Assembly: GCA_029298735.1 (NCBI GenBank)
Contig: JANSLP010000173.1
Location: forward strand, 1-64,000
Direction: 5' to 3'
Length of the DNA stretch: 64,000 nucleotides
Source of the DNA: Ophiostoma sp. CBS 140.51
Taxonomy: Eukaryota > Ascomycota > Sordariomycetes > Ophiostomatales > Ophiostomataceae
The position numbers and the translations under genes are program-made. Below the pieces are notes generated by a model, which saw only the letters and a program-made list of their open reading frames with translations, was not told the origin of the DNA and did no database searches. This document shows positions 52,279-63,228 of the stretch, piece after piece (position 1 is the stretch's first letter; the number at the start of each line of letters is the position of its first letter).

Positions 52279-53690
52279 GTGTGTCTATGACAAGCTGTTG
52301 TGATTGCTCTGCCTCTTTTTCTCGTCTCATACGATTCTTTTTTACGGCGTTTTTTGTTCTCTCATTTGGTTTTTTTCTGGTGGCAACGAGGATATTTCAC
52401 ACCTCATATAGGGTCTCAAAAACGGGCATTACTGTAGGCTGGTGGCGTTTTGTTTTCTGTTACGATTTAGGCATATGTACAAATACAAAAATGAACTTCT
52501 ACTCTCATACCCTCATCGTCCCTACTCTCATGAAATCCAATGGAATCTCATACGTCGTTCATCTCAAGTCTTGACCTCATCCGCGCTACTGAGTATCCGA
52601 TGAACTAACGCCACAAATCACCAGCCACAGTCCTGAGACCCGAGGCAGCTGCTCATCTGCTTACATAACTCTAAGCGGGGGTGGCCAACAACAGGCTGCT
52701 TGCTGGTGGTGGGGCTGCCCCAACTCCAGCCAGTGAAAATTATTGTGTGCGTACCTCTGAGCAGACAGCCCGCAGGCCGCTTTGGTAGAAGGAAAAAAAT
52801 TAGGACAAAAAATTGAGCCACTTGCACCTTCCCGCCCGGACTGACGCACAATTTATCGCCCTCGTCGCCCTCCTTCACCGATCCCAGGCCCAGCACCACC
52901 GGATTAACCGCCGCTACACGCAAAAACTCGCTACTCGTGCTTCTCCGATTTTCTTTTTCCCTTCCCCTTTGCACTTCCACCATTCTTCCGGCATCCGCCT
53001 CTCCATCTTTTTCCTTTCTTCACCTCCCCCGTGTCCACCGAACCCGACGACGACGGTCAATTGATATTCTTTCACGCCCTCTTTGGTAGGTACAGTGTCC
53101 CGAGCCAGTCCTCCGACCGATCACGAGTCTCCTCCGAAGCAGCAAAGCGTCCTTATTCGTCCTCATCGTCCATTCTTCACATCCTCTCGTCCATCCCTCA
53201 GTCTGAACCTCGCCTCGTCCCCCTCTCCTCATAACCCCCCCTACACCGTTCTTGGCCCCGGTGAGCATCACCTGCTTGTCCGGCCTCGACCTACATCGGC
53301 ACCTATTCCGACCCTGTCCCTGGGCCTTGCATCTATATCCCGATTGGCCTACTGCACCTCATCATCACCTCCCCAAGCTTCATACATCTCGTCGCACCTC
53401 GCTTCACCTCGGCTCGGCATGTCGTCCACCGGCTAGCCGACGATACTTCCTCCCATATACCCCCTCACTTCACTCTGCCCTTCCTCCATCATGCCCAATG
53501 GCCTTACTTTTATATGCATGATGCTTCGGATTGCTGCGCTCGTGATCATGGCGGCGTCGTTTGCCTCGGCTGCCTAGACCACCACAAACACAAACGACCC
53601 TGTTGCTAACCCAACCGCCCATCGCAGACAACTTAAATCACCCACCGTGGCTCCGAGTTGACCTATCCTTCCATCCTCACAACCGCAAAC
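52279..53690. other. Intergenic spacer, CBP4 to EGD1
   Basis: 1.4 kb between co-oriented genes. The second half is C/T-rich on the plus strand (about 52930-53560), as expected for the promoter and leader of a highly expressed gene. Short frames there were not accepted. Confidence 0.65.
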
Positions 53691-54256
53691 ATGGCCGATA
53701 CCGAGATCCAGGAGCGTCTGAAAAAGCTTGGCGCCGTATCGCGCATTGGTGGCAAGGGTACCCCCCGGAGAAAGGTCAAGCGCGCCCCGCCCCGGTCGGC
53801 TGCCGACGACAAGAAGCTGCAGGCTTCCCTGAAGAAGCTCAACGTCCAGCCCATCACCCAGATCGAGGAGGTCAACATGTTCAAGAGCGACGGCAACGTC
53901 ATCCACTTTGCTGCCCCCAAGGGTGAGTTTCGCACGAGCGCGCCATGTGTATACGTCCGTCTGCGACAAAATCAACTAACTTTTACTTTCCCTTCCCAGT
54001 CCACGCTTCCGTCCCCTCCAACACCTTTGCCATCTACGGCAACGGCGAGGACAAGGAGCTCACTGACCTCGTCCCCGGTATCCTGAACCAGCTGGGTCCC
54101 GACTCCCTGGCCTCCCTGCGCAAGCTCGCCGAGAGCTACCAGAGCCTCCAGAAGGCCGACGAGGAGGCCAAGAAGGACGGCGCCGCCCCGGAGGCTGAGG
54201 ATGACGATGCTATCCCTGACCTGGTCGACCGCACGTTCGAGGACAAGGTCGAGTAA
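53691..54256 (+). CDS. EGD1: Nascent polypeptide-associated complex subunit beta, 2 exons
   Basis: Exons 53691-53922 and 54000-54256 give 162 residues, the usual length. The ribosome-binding N-terminus carries the RRKVKRAP basic motif at about 26-33. The NAC domain spans about 35-100 (KLQASLKKLNVQPITQIEEV, then MFKSDGNVIHFAAPKVHAS and NTFAIYG). The C-terminus is acidic. With NAC alpha it forms the ribosome-bound heterodimer that shields nascent chains and tunes their targeting. The 77-bp intron falls after the AAPK codons, where the NAC beta-strand sequence resumes as VHASVPSNTF. The stop is followed by a long G run in the 3' UTR. The gene is convergent with TAD1. Confidence 0.97.
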
Positions 54257-54347
54257 GCAAATCTAGGAATAGGGAAAAATATCACACACACTACAAACAA
54301 ATCTTTTTCTTTTTTTTCTCTTTGAAAATCGTCGTTTTTCGTCATTA

Positions 54348-54362
54348 GGGGGGGGGGGGGGG
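54348..54362 (+). repeat. Homopolymer run of 15 G
   Basis: Fifteen consecutive G residues lie about 90 bp downstream of the EGD1 stop, probably inside its 3' UTR and between convergent genes. Such runs are prone to length error in sequencing and to quadruplex formation in RNA. Confidence 0.9.
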
Positions 54363-54671
54363 TGTGCATTAAAACAAAACATATACACCGCCAACTGGGT
54401 CGAACTCTGCGCATCAGTAGATGTTTCTGTAGGACAACAAAAAGGAAACAACAAAAAAATTATAAAAAATAAACACAACCGTCGGGCGTCGAAGAAAAAG
54501 GGGTACATTCTGTGTTGGTTTCTTTTCTTCAAGACAGAATATCCAGCTGCCTGTATTTTTTGGGATATGCTTGTTTTCTTCTTGCCTTAAATTTTAACTC
54601 ATTACCAAAGCCATATTCTCGGATTTGCCGTCATACTTATATTTACATGTTTTCTTGTTCATGGTATCATC

Positions 54672-56197
54672 TCATATTGTGTCCAATCCCCATTCCCCGT
54701 CGTTCTCATTTTTCGTCCAGCCCCGTAGTGCGACACATTTGACGTCTTCTTTAACTGCTTCTCGCGCAGCAAGTAGAGGTGTTGCCTTGACGGCATCGTA
54801 TGTTGTGTCGTTGAACAGCTTCTGGAGCGTTGCCGCTTCGGGCCGCTTCGTCTCGTCTTCAGAGTCTTTAGTGACACTGTCTCCCGTGAGCCTCGTGGCC
54901 ACTTGTTGTGCCAGCTTCCACATTTGACGCCGCGAGACAACACTGGCGCCAGTGGGATCAAATGCCTTACGTCCGCGCAGGACACCATTCACCAAGCATT
55001 CATTGATGCCATTGAGCGTCCATGCAACCGACAAGTTGCTGCTTGCATGTTTGGATGAAGCCATGGAAGGACTCCGTTTGGAAAAATCAAATTCCAGTTT
55101 GGTTGTTTGCACTGTAAACGGCACAAACGCATATCCTCCAGGCCATGTACGGCCTGTTACTGGGGCCAATCGGCCGATGTCGGCTTCTGCAGAGAAGCAC
55201 CGCCGACAACCCGTCTCCGAGTACTGCGACGCCGGCAATACAATAGAGCGGAGGCACAATCTGGTGCTGGGCGCAACAAGCAGCGAAGTCAGTCCACTCA
55301 ACAGTGTCGTACACTGCCTCAGAGCCAACTTGTCTGAACACGACTTGGATAGCGTCGGCGGCGCATCAGCACGGCCTGGCTTTCTCCGTACTGTGCCGAG
55401 TCGTGAAAAGAATCCACGGCCCGACAGGAGCGCTGTGCTGCCCGACCCGTCCTCTGCAGATGCTACCGGAGTGTCCCAAGGTGAGGCATCATCTTGAGCA
55501 GCCATTGTCAACTCCATGCTGGCATCACCGCCTTTGTTGGTGTTAGTAAAACCTCACGGAACTCTTTCATCTACTTCATCGGGGCATCAATCTTACAAGG
55601 TGCTTCTGAGCAGTACATGTGCAAGGAAACATCCTCACGCCACTCGAAAGGCTGACCATTCCAGGCATCGTCTACGCCGTCCTTGTTCTTTGCTGTTTCG
55701 TCGCTTTTCGCACGAAATTGCACAAACGGAGACTCGTCGCCCTGAAGCAGCACATCCCGGCACTCTTGGAGGATGAATTGGTTGAAGGCGCGCAAGGCAA
55801 GTACTTCGGCATGCCAATCGTGGATGCCGATTCCCTTGGACTGGGAAAGCTTCGACACTGGCAGACATTTCATGCCAGTTCTGGGGTCATTAAAGTCAAC
55901 ATCTTTTTTTTGTGCCTGATAAATTATTAAGTGCGGTCAATGTACAACTTACGCAAGAGCTAGGCACACGAGCTCCCCATCTTTCACTACGCATTGAATT
56001 ATACCAAATTCAGTCAGATGACGGTCTGTTCTCGAATACAAGATGTCACATATCGTGGGGCACATACGTTCAGCTACTATTCCACTCAATGGCACCCATT
56101 CATGGATGCCATTCGACCGGGCTGCCGGCTTCCTATTCGTAGGAAGCTTGTCAAACTCGTCGAGGACAGCTCTGGTGATGTCGTCGGCTTGGACCAT
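54672..56197 (-). CDS. TAD1: tRNA-specific adenosine deaminase Tad1 (A37 of tRNA-Ala), 4 exons
   Basis: Exons 56197-56068, 55986-55953, 55880-55597 and 55531-54672 give 435 residues. The adenosine-deaminase-domain hallmarks are intact: NGIHEWVPLSGIVAE near the start, then ATGMKCLP, the zinc His and catalytic Glu in DWHAEVLALRAF (H78, E80), the first zinc Cys in EAPCGDASM (C150), and the second in SKSCSDKLALRQ (C213). Tad1 converts A37 to inosine next to the anticodon of tRNA-Ala in eukaryotes, and it is the homologue of animal ADARs without double-stranded-RNA-binding domains. Intron 3 splits the codon of C150. The acceptor of intron 2 was chosen at CCCCAG because it restores LALATGMKCLP. The gene diverges from RPL24, sharing a 494-bp promoter, and converges on EGD1. 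Confidence 0.95.
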
Positions 56198-56691
56198 TTT
56201 GTAGATGAGGTTGGTTCTTGGTAGGAAAGAAGTCTTCGATTGACCTATTCGGCAATTTTGAATGACCTCATGGCCTGCACTTCAGGCTTATCTTTTCCAA
56301 GGGACAGGCATTTGAAATAATAAAAAACGAAAAAAAAAAAGCTTCCTATCCGTAGAGTGAGGTTCATGCGTGGTGAAGTTCTTAGCCAGCCTCGCAACTT
56401 ACAGGGGGAAGGTAAATAAGCACAAATGGGGCAAAGCACGTCTGGAAGACGATGTTACATAATCACACGTGACTAGAATTTAGACCTGGACGAAGCGCCC
56501 ATCTTTTGTCACTTACAGCCAATCACATTTGCAAGCATCTACAAAGTGGGGCAAGACACGCACAACAATTTTTGTCCAATTCCCAAAACTAGCCAATTTT
56601 CCATCACTAAACGAATTTTCGTCTCCCCGTCCAAACCTATTGAATTTACAGCAACCACAACGATCACCGACAACCTCGACAAATCGCCAAA
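56198..56691. promoter_or_regulatory. Shared divergent promoter of TAD1 and RPL24
   Basis: The start codons of two translation-related genes face away from each other across 494 bp. It contains an E-box (CACGTG, 56466-56471) in the context TCACACGTGACTAG, roughly midway, and an A-rich run at 56327-56340 nearer TAD1. Co-regulation is inference from the arrangement. Confidence 0.6.
56466..56471. promoter_or_regulatory. E-box CACGTG in the TAD1/RPL24 promoter
   Basis: A palindromic CACGTG core, extended to ACACGTGA, lies 221 bp upstream of the RPL24 start. bHLH factors of the Cbf1 type bind such cores in fungi. Binding here is untested. Confidence 0.45.
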
Positions 56692-57811
56692 ATGAGAATC
56701 TACGACGATACGTTTTCGGGCCAGAAGATTTACCCTGGCAAGGTACGTGACTTCTTCTACGAACGAAGAAGCGTTAGCGGCGTGGAAAAGGGCTGGCTGG
56801 AGGGCAAAATGTGGCGATGGAAAACGACAAACTTTCGAAAGACAAATCGGCACATCGACGACAAACAAACAACCCACGACCCGAAGCGACCTGTTCCCCG
56901 TATGCGCCCGGTCCTGGTTTTTCTCGGCCGACGACGAAGGACCCATGCAGACCCGCTGCCGGATTTTTCGCAAAACGATTCGATCGAGAAACTGAAGGAC
57001 CATGCGGGGGCGGGCACGACACTTTCGACGTTATTGACAGCGAGAAGAGAGAGAGAGAGCCACAGGAAGAGGAGGACACACGGACACATCGGACGGCCAG
57101 CCGACAGCAAAACATACGTTGATGGAATTGTTGTACTGACTTGTTTTCTTTCCCTTCCCACAGGGTAAGCTCTTCGTCCGCGGCGACAGCAAGGTCTTCC
57201 GTTTCCAGAACGGCAAGTCCGAGTCCCTGTTCCTGCAGCGCAAGAACCCCCGCCGCATCTCCTGGACTGTTCTGTTCCGTCGCCAGCACCGCAAGGGTAT
57301 CTCTGAGGTAAGATTCGACTCTCCAATCTGTCCGATATATACGGCTCGGTTCTGCGACACGACGACACTGCTATTCTTCGATCCCACAACAAGCTCGGAC
57401 GAGACGATTGCATGGCAGTGTTGAAGGGAGAACGACAGGGCCGTATCTCAACGGCGATACCCCGCCGTTGATACTACAATTCATGTTATCGAGAAAGTTT
57501 GATCACTAACAACCCTACAGGAGGTTGCCAAGAAGCGCTCTCGCCGGACAGTCAAGTCTCAGCGTGCCATCGTCGGTGCCTCTCTCGATGTGATCAAGGA
57601 GCGCCGGTCCATGCGCCCCGAGGCCCGTGCTGCCCAGCGCGCCGCCAACTTGTCGGAGATCAAGTCCAAGAAGGCCGAGGCTGAGAAGATCAAGAAGGCC
57701 GAGAAGGCCAAGAAGGCCTCCGCCGCTGCCAAGGGCCAGGCCCAGCGCAGCATTCAGAGCAAGCAGGGCAGCAAGGGTGCGCAGGTGCGGGTGGCCGCTA
57801 ACACCCGTTAA
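56692..57811 (+). CDS. RPL24: 60S ribosomal protein L24 (eL24), 3 exons
   Basis: Exons 56692-56742, 57164-57307 and 57521-57811 give 161 residues. The conserved order is MRIYDDTFSGQKIYPGKGK, LFVRGDSKVFRFQNGKSESL, then RKNPRRISWTVLFRRQHRKG, and a basic helical tail (KKRSRRTVKSQRAIVGASLD and Lys/Ala repeats) ending VRVAANTR. The Cys positions of the archaeal/vertebrate zinc finger are absent, as in many fungi. The protein sits at the large-subunit side of the intersubunit bridge. The first intron (421 bp) is far longer than others in the window and the second is 213 bp. Long first introns are usual in fungal ribosomal protein genes. The splice into exon 2 restores the PGKGKLF sequence. Confidence 0.97.
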
Positions 57812-59319
57812 GGGGTCTGTCAGTAGCAGCAGCAGGGAGGATGGTAGTAGCATTGCGGCCCGAGGAGGGCCTGGAGGGTACTCCGAGCGAATAAAAACAA
57901 ACTGCTTTGGATTGACGTCTCTGTACGGACAACTGGGTTTTAAAAAATTGCGAAGGAGAGGGTATGCGGCGTCTACTCGGTGGCCAATGCCTTTTTAAAT
58001 AAATTTTTTTATCTAAAGAACAAAAACAACTATGAAAATTTGAAAACCCAACATGAGACGAGAGGTGAAATGATGGTTTGTAGAGTCCACAAACGAGCCA
58101 CTATTGAAACTATGGCAATCGTGATATATCAGTCTCATGGGCCGGTACCGTATGCCCGAGTGCAGACAGTCCATTCCAGGCTCGTTTCTGTTACTGGATC
58201 CCGTGAAAGAGTCGTTTATATATAGCTGAGAAGAGTGCAAAATAAATTGACAAACAGGCACATATATCCCGATCCCGTTCATCTCATCATTCTCATGTGT
58301 CGTCGTGAGCTCAACACCAGTCACGTGACTCAACAAAGGAAGAAACAGCGCTCATCCATTTGAACCAACCGCCACCCTCCTTTAAGATCATTTTTGAGGC
58401 TCTCATTTACCAGTCAGATCGGCATGTGATGTGCCAAAAGCACAAAATATTTCTGGCAGCCCTTTGTCGCCAATATCAACACACTTCGCGCATCACCTGG
58501 CTTGCAATGTGCATCGCGATTCAGCAGGACAGTAAAAACAGCGAATCAGAAGGCGCTACTACCAAAAAGCTGTCCTGGAAGGTGTGCTGGAACTTTAAAA
58601 AGGGAGGGAACAGTGAGGGCAGACAAAAGTGGGTCACATTTAATGACGTACCGAAACAACAAACAGGGCGGGAAAGTGCTTGGGAACAGCCTAGGGCGCT
58701 GCAAAAAAGGGCTGGCAGAAGACACGAAAACGACGCCAAGACCGCTCATTTAGCAGGGGGGACAGGATTTTTGTAGTACGCGCGACCCACGCGCAAACAC
58801 TCAACCTCACAAATTTTGAGGGCAAGTGCGATGCAAGCCATTTTTTTCGACTCCTTTCCCGGCCAAAACCGCTCTTTCCTTGCATTGCATGATGCATTTT
58901 TTTTGTTCTCTGAACTGCCCTCGCCCCTTTCCCTTTTCGTGTATAATTCACGATAAATCCCAGACGGCATCCTCTGCCCTTTCCCCCACATCGCTTTGTT
59001 GATTTTTTTTTTTGCGTGCATTTTTTCTCTTCATCTTTTGCGCAAGCTCTTGGAGCGTCAGCACTCAGTCTGCAAGCATCGTCTATAGCTCAACAAGTTC
59101 GGCATCCTCCTCATCCTAAGCGTTGTTAGTCTTCAGTCTTACATTGCACTACGGCGACTTCATCTTCGTTACTCTTATCTTCCTCATTTTCCTTACAAAG
59201 CAGCTCTACCTCAGGCCGCTTCTCATAACTCCTCATCACTCCTCACAAAACCAACCTACGTTTCCTTTTCGCCACCAACATCTGCACCTCTCCGCCAACT
59301 GGCCACATCCCCTGACGCG
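57812..59319. other. Intergenic spacer, RPL24 to phosphotransferase gene
   Basis: 1.5 kb with the RPL24 3' end (AT-rich to about 58060) and the promoter and C/T-rich leader of the next gene. A 12-bp palindrome containing an E-box lies at 58319-58330. No other gene was recognised. Confidence 0.65.
58319..58332. promoter_or_regulatory. Palindromic E-box overlapping an AP-1/GCN4-type site
   Basis: AGTCACGTGACT (58319-58330) is a perfect 12-bp palindrome with a CACGTG core. It overlaps TGACTCA (58326-58332), the consensus for AP-1 and Gcn4-type bZIP proteins. It sits 988 bp upstream of the phosphotransferase start. Function is inferred only from the motif. Confidence 0.45.
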
Positions 59320-60905
59320 ATGGTGTACCTACGACAGGAGTCCCTGGCGGGGCTCAAGCTTTACAAGTACTCTGGTGTTGACCACAGCTTGACGTCCAAG
59401 TACATCCTGAAGCCCTTTTACAACAACATCGTGCTGCCATGCTTCCCCATCGGAATGGCGCCGAACCTCATCACGCTCTCCGGCTTTATGTTTGTCGTCG
59501 CGAACCTCCTCACGCTATTGTGGTACAACCCAACGCTCGACCAGGACTGCCCCTCGTGGGTGTACTACAGCTGGGCTGTCGGCCTGTTCCTGTACCAGAC
59601 CTTTGACGCCGTTGACGGTGCTCAGGCGTAAGTGAACTGCAGAGAAAATAATCTTTCACCATCTACTCTGCCAGGAACAGCCCTTACTAAAATATACTTT
59701 AGTCGGCGCACGCGCCAGAGCAGCCCTCTTGGCGAGCTCTTCGACCACGGTGTGGATGCCCTCAACACCTCTCTTGAGGTGCTCATCTTTGCCGCTTCTC
59801 AGAACATGGGCCAGGGCTGGAAGACAGTGGCTACGTTGTTTGCTTGTACGTATCTTGTCCGCCATTTAATGGCCACCACTGTTTTCCTGTATCACGGCCT
59901 GTTTGCTAACTTTCCCCACCAGCCCTCATGACCTTCTACGTTCAGACCTGGGAAGAGTACCACACGCACACGCTTACGCTCGGTATTGTCAACGGCCCCG
60001 TTGAGGGTGTTCTGATCCTCGTCCTGGTCTACACCCTGACTGGTTACTTTGGCGGCGCCTCGTTTTGGCAACAGCCTATGCTGTCTACGCTTGGCGTGCC
60101 GGCCAACATTATCAACCTCCTTCCGTCGGCGATGCAGGATCTGTCCTTCACCGACTGGTACATGGTACAGGGCACTGTAGTTATGGTATACAACACTACC
60201 GAATCGGCCCGTACCGTGCTGCACGTATGGAGCAAGGAGAAGAAGGAGGCCCGGGAACATGGAACGACCCTCAACACCGACAAGAACGACAACCGCGAGA
60301 ACCACCCCTTCCTCGGCCTGGTTCCCTTCGCCCTTACCTGGGTCCTCGTTGTGGTTTACCTGGTTTTGCAGCCCGAGATCCTGCACTCCCACCTGGTCCC
60401 CTTCGTCTTCTTCGTCGGCCTCATCAACGCCTACTCTGTCGGCCAGATGATCACGGCTCATGTGTCGCACCTGCCCTTCCCTTACTACAACGTCATGGTC
60501 CTCCCCCTCGCCTATGGTGTCGTTGACTCCCTGGGCCCGCTTCTGCAGAGCCTGGAGCCGACCGTTGCATCGCTACTTTTCGGGACCAAGGAGCCCCCCT
60601 CGTACTTTAGACTCGGCTGGCCTAGCGCTCTGGGCGACGGCGTCTACCAGGTCGCATACATGTTCTGCATGCTCGGTATGGCCGTGGGCGTGTACGGCTC
60701 CTTTGTCGTCGACGTCATCGTCACCATCTGCGACTATCTGGACATCTGGTGCCTGACCATCAAGCACCCCTACGTCGAGGGCGAGTCGTTCGACAAGAAG
60801 GCCGTTGACTCTGGGGCAACAAACGGCCATGCGTCTGGTAGCAACGGCAATGCTACATCCACATCCGTGTCTCCGGACGCGGCAACGGTGCAGAAGAGAA
60901 AGTAG
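59320..60905 (+). CDS. Choline/ethanolamine phosphotransferase (CDP-alcohol), 3 exons
   Basis: Exons 59320-59627, 59703-59845 and 59923-60905 give 477 residues. The CDP-alcohol phosphotransferase signature is perfect after splicing: D99-G-x2-A103-R104-x8-G113-x3-D117-x3-D121, where the aspartates bind the metal and D121 acts as base. The N-terminus (LKLYKYSGVDHSLTSKYILK, then PNLITLSGFMF) and about eight further hydrophobic segments match ER-membrane Cpt1/Ept1. These enzymes join CDP-choline or CDP-ethanolamine to diacylglycerol in the Kennedy pathway. The Ser/Thr/Asn-rich cytosolic tail ends VQKRK. Intron 1 splits the codon of A103, inside the active site. Whether choline, ethanolamine or both are used cannot be decided. 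The gene is convergent with the bZIP gene. Confidence 0.95.
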
Positions 60906-61591
60906 ATGCGGCGGTAGTTACGGCGCTTTATCACGGGTTTCCTATTTGTGACTGGGTTGTGTTTTGGATAGCCCACCCTACTCTCTTCTTTCGTGTACCA
61001 TCAACTATATATTTGTAATGCCTCTGTCTTTTTTTTATTAATCATCTTTTATCTTTCATGGGGTTATCAACAATAGTTTCATAGTACGGGTGTTCACTTG
61101 GAGGCATGGCTCTTTTTATGACGAGTTTGGTCTTGCTCAATGCAATACAATGAGAATTGCTTTATCAATTTTATTATGTTATCCAAAAACAAGAAACAGA
61201 AAACTTGAAACTGCGTTGGTCGTAGGGCTGTAAACTTACTCTTGACCTTTCAACCCACCAGCCTGTCCCGTTACCTCCAGTCCCACCCTTTTCTCCTTTA
61301 TAATTATTTGTTCCAAGCGCCATAATCCACGAGCAATCTTAACAAGTACAAGCATATAAACACCAAGCGAGGTGGTAGGAGAGGTAGAGAAATACAACAG
61401 CAGTGACTGGGGGCAAGTGGCATAAACACAAACACGAGAAGCGAAAAGTAGACAGAACGTAAGAGAAAAAAACCCAAAATCATATGCCATTTCCCAAGAT
61501 ATAATGTTCCCCCCTAGATTACCCAAAACTCCGTTTTCTCGTTACAGTCTTTGTCTATGCGTGCGTCGAATGCAGTCTCCCCTCATTCTTA
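60906..61591. other. Convergent 3' region of phosphotransferase and bZIP genes
   Basis: About 690 bp, AT-rich in the first half, carrying the two 3' UTRs. Nothing else was recognised. Confidence 0.7.
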
Positions 61592-63228
61592 TCAAAGAAG
61601 GGAGTCACTGCCGCTTCCAACGCTCTGTTCGATGGCGTTCAGAATAGCACGTTCTTCGAAAACAGGACCCTGTCCATCACACTTGGCCTGTGTCTTGAGG
61701 CGATTGCTGATGTCAGCCACGTCAATCAGGCCGCGCTTGAAGGATTCGTGGCCGATAATCAGATCCCACGTTGCACCAGCACCCAAAAGACGCTCACCCG
61801 CGTCAGACGTGGCGATACGGTGGCTCGGCGTCTTAATATCGTGGTTGGACAGCAGGTCGGTGTAGAAGTCGGTGGGGTTGTATGTCATTGGGCCAGTCGT
61901 CATAATCGGGCCTCCGGCGCCGTCGCTACCGGGCGAGGCACCAGCAGCTGCGGCGGCAGCCTGCAGGGAGGACGTTGCGCGCAAAATCTCGTTCTCCGTG
62001 CTGACCTTCTGTAGGTCACGCTTCAGTTTCTCATTCTCGGACGCCGTCTTGTTCTGTGAGGCTTCGAGGTTCGCAAGCTTGGCCTCGAGGTCCTTGACGT
62101 GGCGCTCTTTCCGCTCACGGAATGCGCGTTGTCTAGTGACGACAAAAGTCAATATCAATGTTCATGTGAATGGTCCCTTGTGTCCAGGGCTAAGTGGTCT
62201 ACATAAAGTAGTCAAGAGGAATATATACGTACGCTGCCCGATTCTGGGCCTTCCGCCGTGACTGTGCCGGTGTCATTTCGTCATCGTCCGAGTTTGAACC
62301 ACCCCTCCGGCTCTGGTCCTGTTGTTGTTGAAGGTCTTCGATCATACCAGGGTCGGGCTTGGTTGCAGGCAGGACGTCCTGGTCAATGACCATGGCCGAG
62401 GTGGGTGCTATCGGGGCAGCAGGCACGGATGTCACCGGTGCATGCTGCTGTGGTTGAGGGGGCTGTTGCTGGCCAGCGTGGACGGCACCCAGCGGCAGCT
62501 GCTGCCCCGGCGGGGTCGGCGGGCCGGGGAATATATTCTGCTGGTGTTGGGGGGCGAACTGGACGCCATAGTTGTCAAAGGCCGGGAAGTGGTCGTTGGC
62601 AAAGTCATGGAAGCCCTCCTGTAAGCGACGACACAAGAAGAGTAAGTATACAGCGATACCAACAAGACATTGGAGACATTCACGGTTGGGTAGGGTGAAT
62701 GAACAAGTGATTTGTCATGACATGACAAGACCAATACAGAACCCCATCCAGACAGACGGGTAGGGTGAGTTGAAGGAAAAGGAAGTCGCATAACAACGAC
62801 CGGCTGCACTCATTCACAAGCCGGTGCTCTGCAACATTGTCCTGGCTATGGCCCACCCATCACGGGCGATGCAGCGCGGACAATAAACTGGTGTGGGCTG
62901 ATTGCAAAGCGCTTTGAAAGCACTTGCAAAGCAACCCAGATCACAGCGAGTGGGTACGTAGGGCTGGGAGGGCATGCGAGGTCCGGAGTATTAAATGCGA
63001 GAGCCCTGCCTTCTCGCTCGCAATCAACCGCAGCCGCAACGAACTCTCCTTCATCAATCAGGCAGAAACAACGGAGAAACAAGACGCAAAAACACTCACC
63101 GGCGGCGATGTGGTCGTGTAGTCGTCGGAGGTGGCGGAATTGGAGTGCGACGGGGTGAGCGGGGGAATGCCGATGAACTGCTGCTGGAAGGGCTGGGTGC
63201 CCGCAAAAAATTGGTTCGTGTAGTCCAT
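61592..63228 (-). CDS. AP-1-like bZIP transcription factor (Yap/KapC-type), 3 exons
   Basis: Exons 63228-63100, 62618-62233 and 62132-61592 give 351 residues. The N-terminus (MDYTNQFFAGTQPFQQQFIG) and the following 110 residues are Gln/Pro-rich. The basic region SRRKAQNRAAQRAFRERKER (about 162-181) carries the fungal Yap/Pap1 signature NxxAQxxFR, followed by a zipper (about 186-220, KDLEAKLANLEASQ and on). The C-terminal half has an Ala-rich linker and a conserved-looking block (GERLLGAGATWDLIIGHESF). No paired cysteine-rich domains typical of redox-sensing Yap1 are seen, which favours the KapC/FCR3-type group. Intron 1 is 481 bp. Intron 2 (100 bp) interrupts the Ala codon just before Gln of NRAAQ. 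Targets cannot be inferred. Confidence 0.9.
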
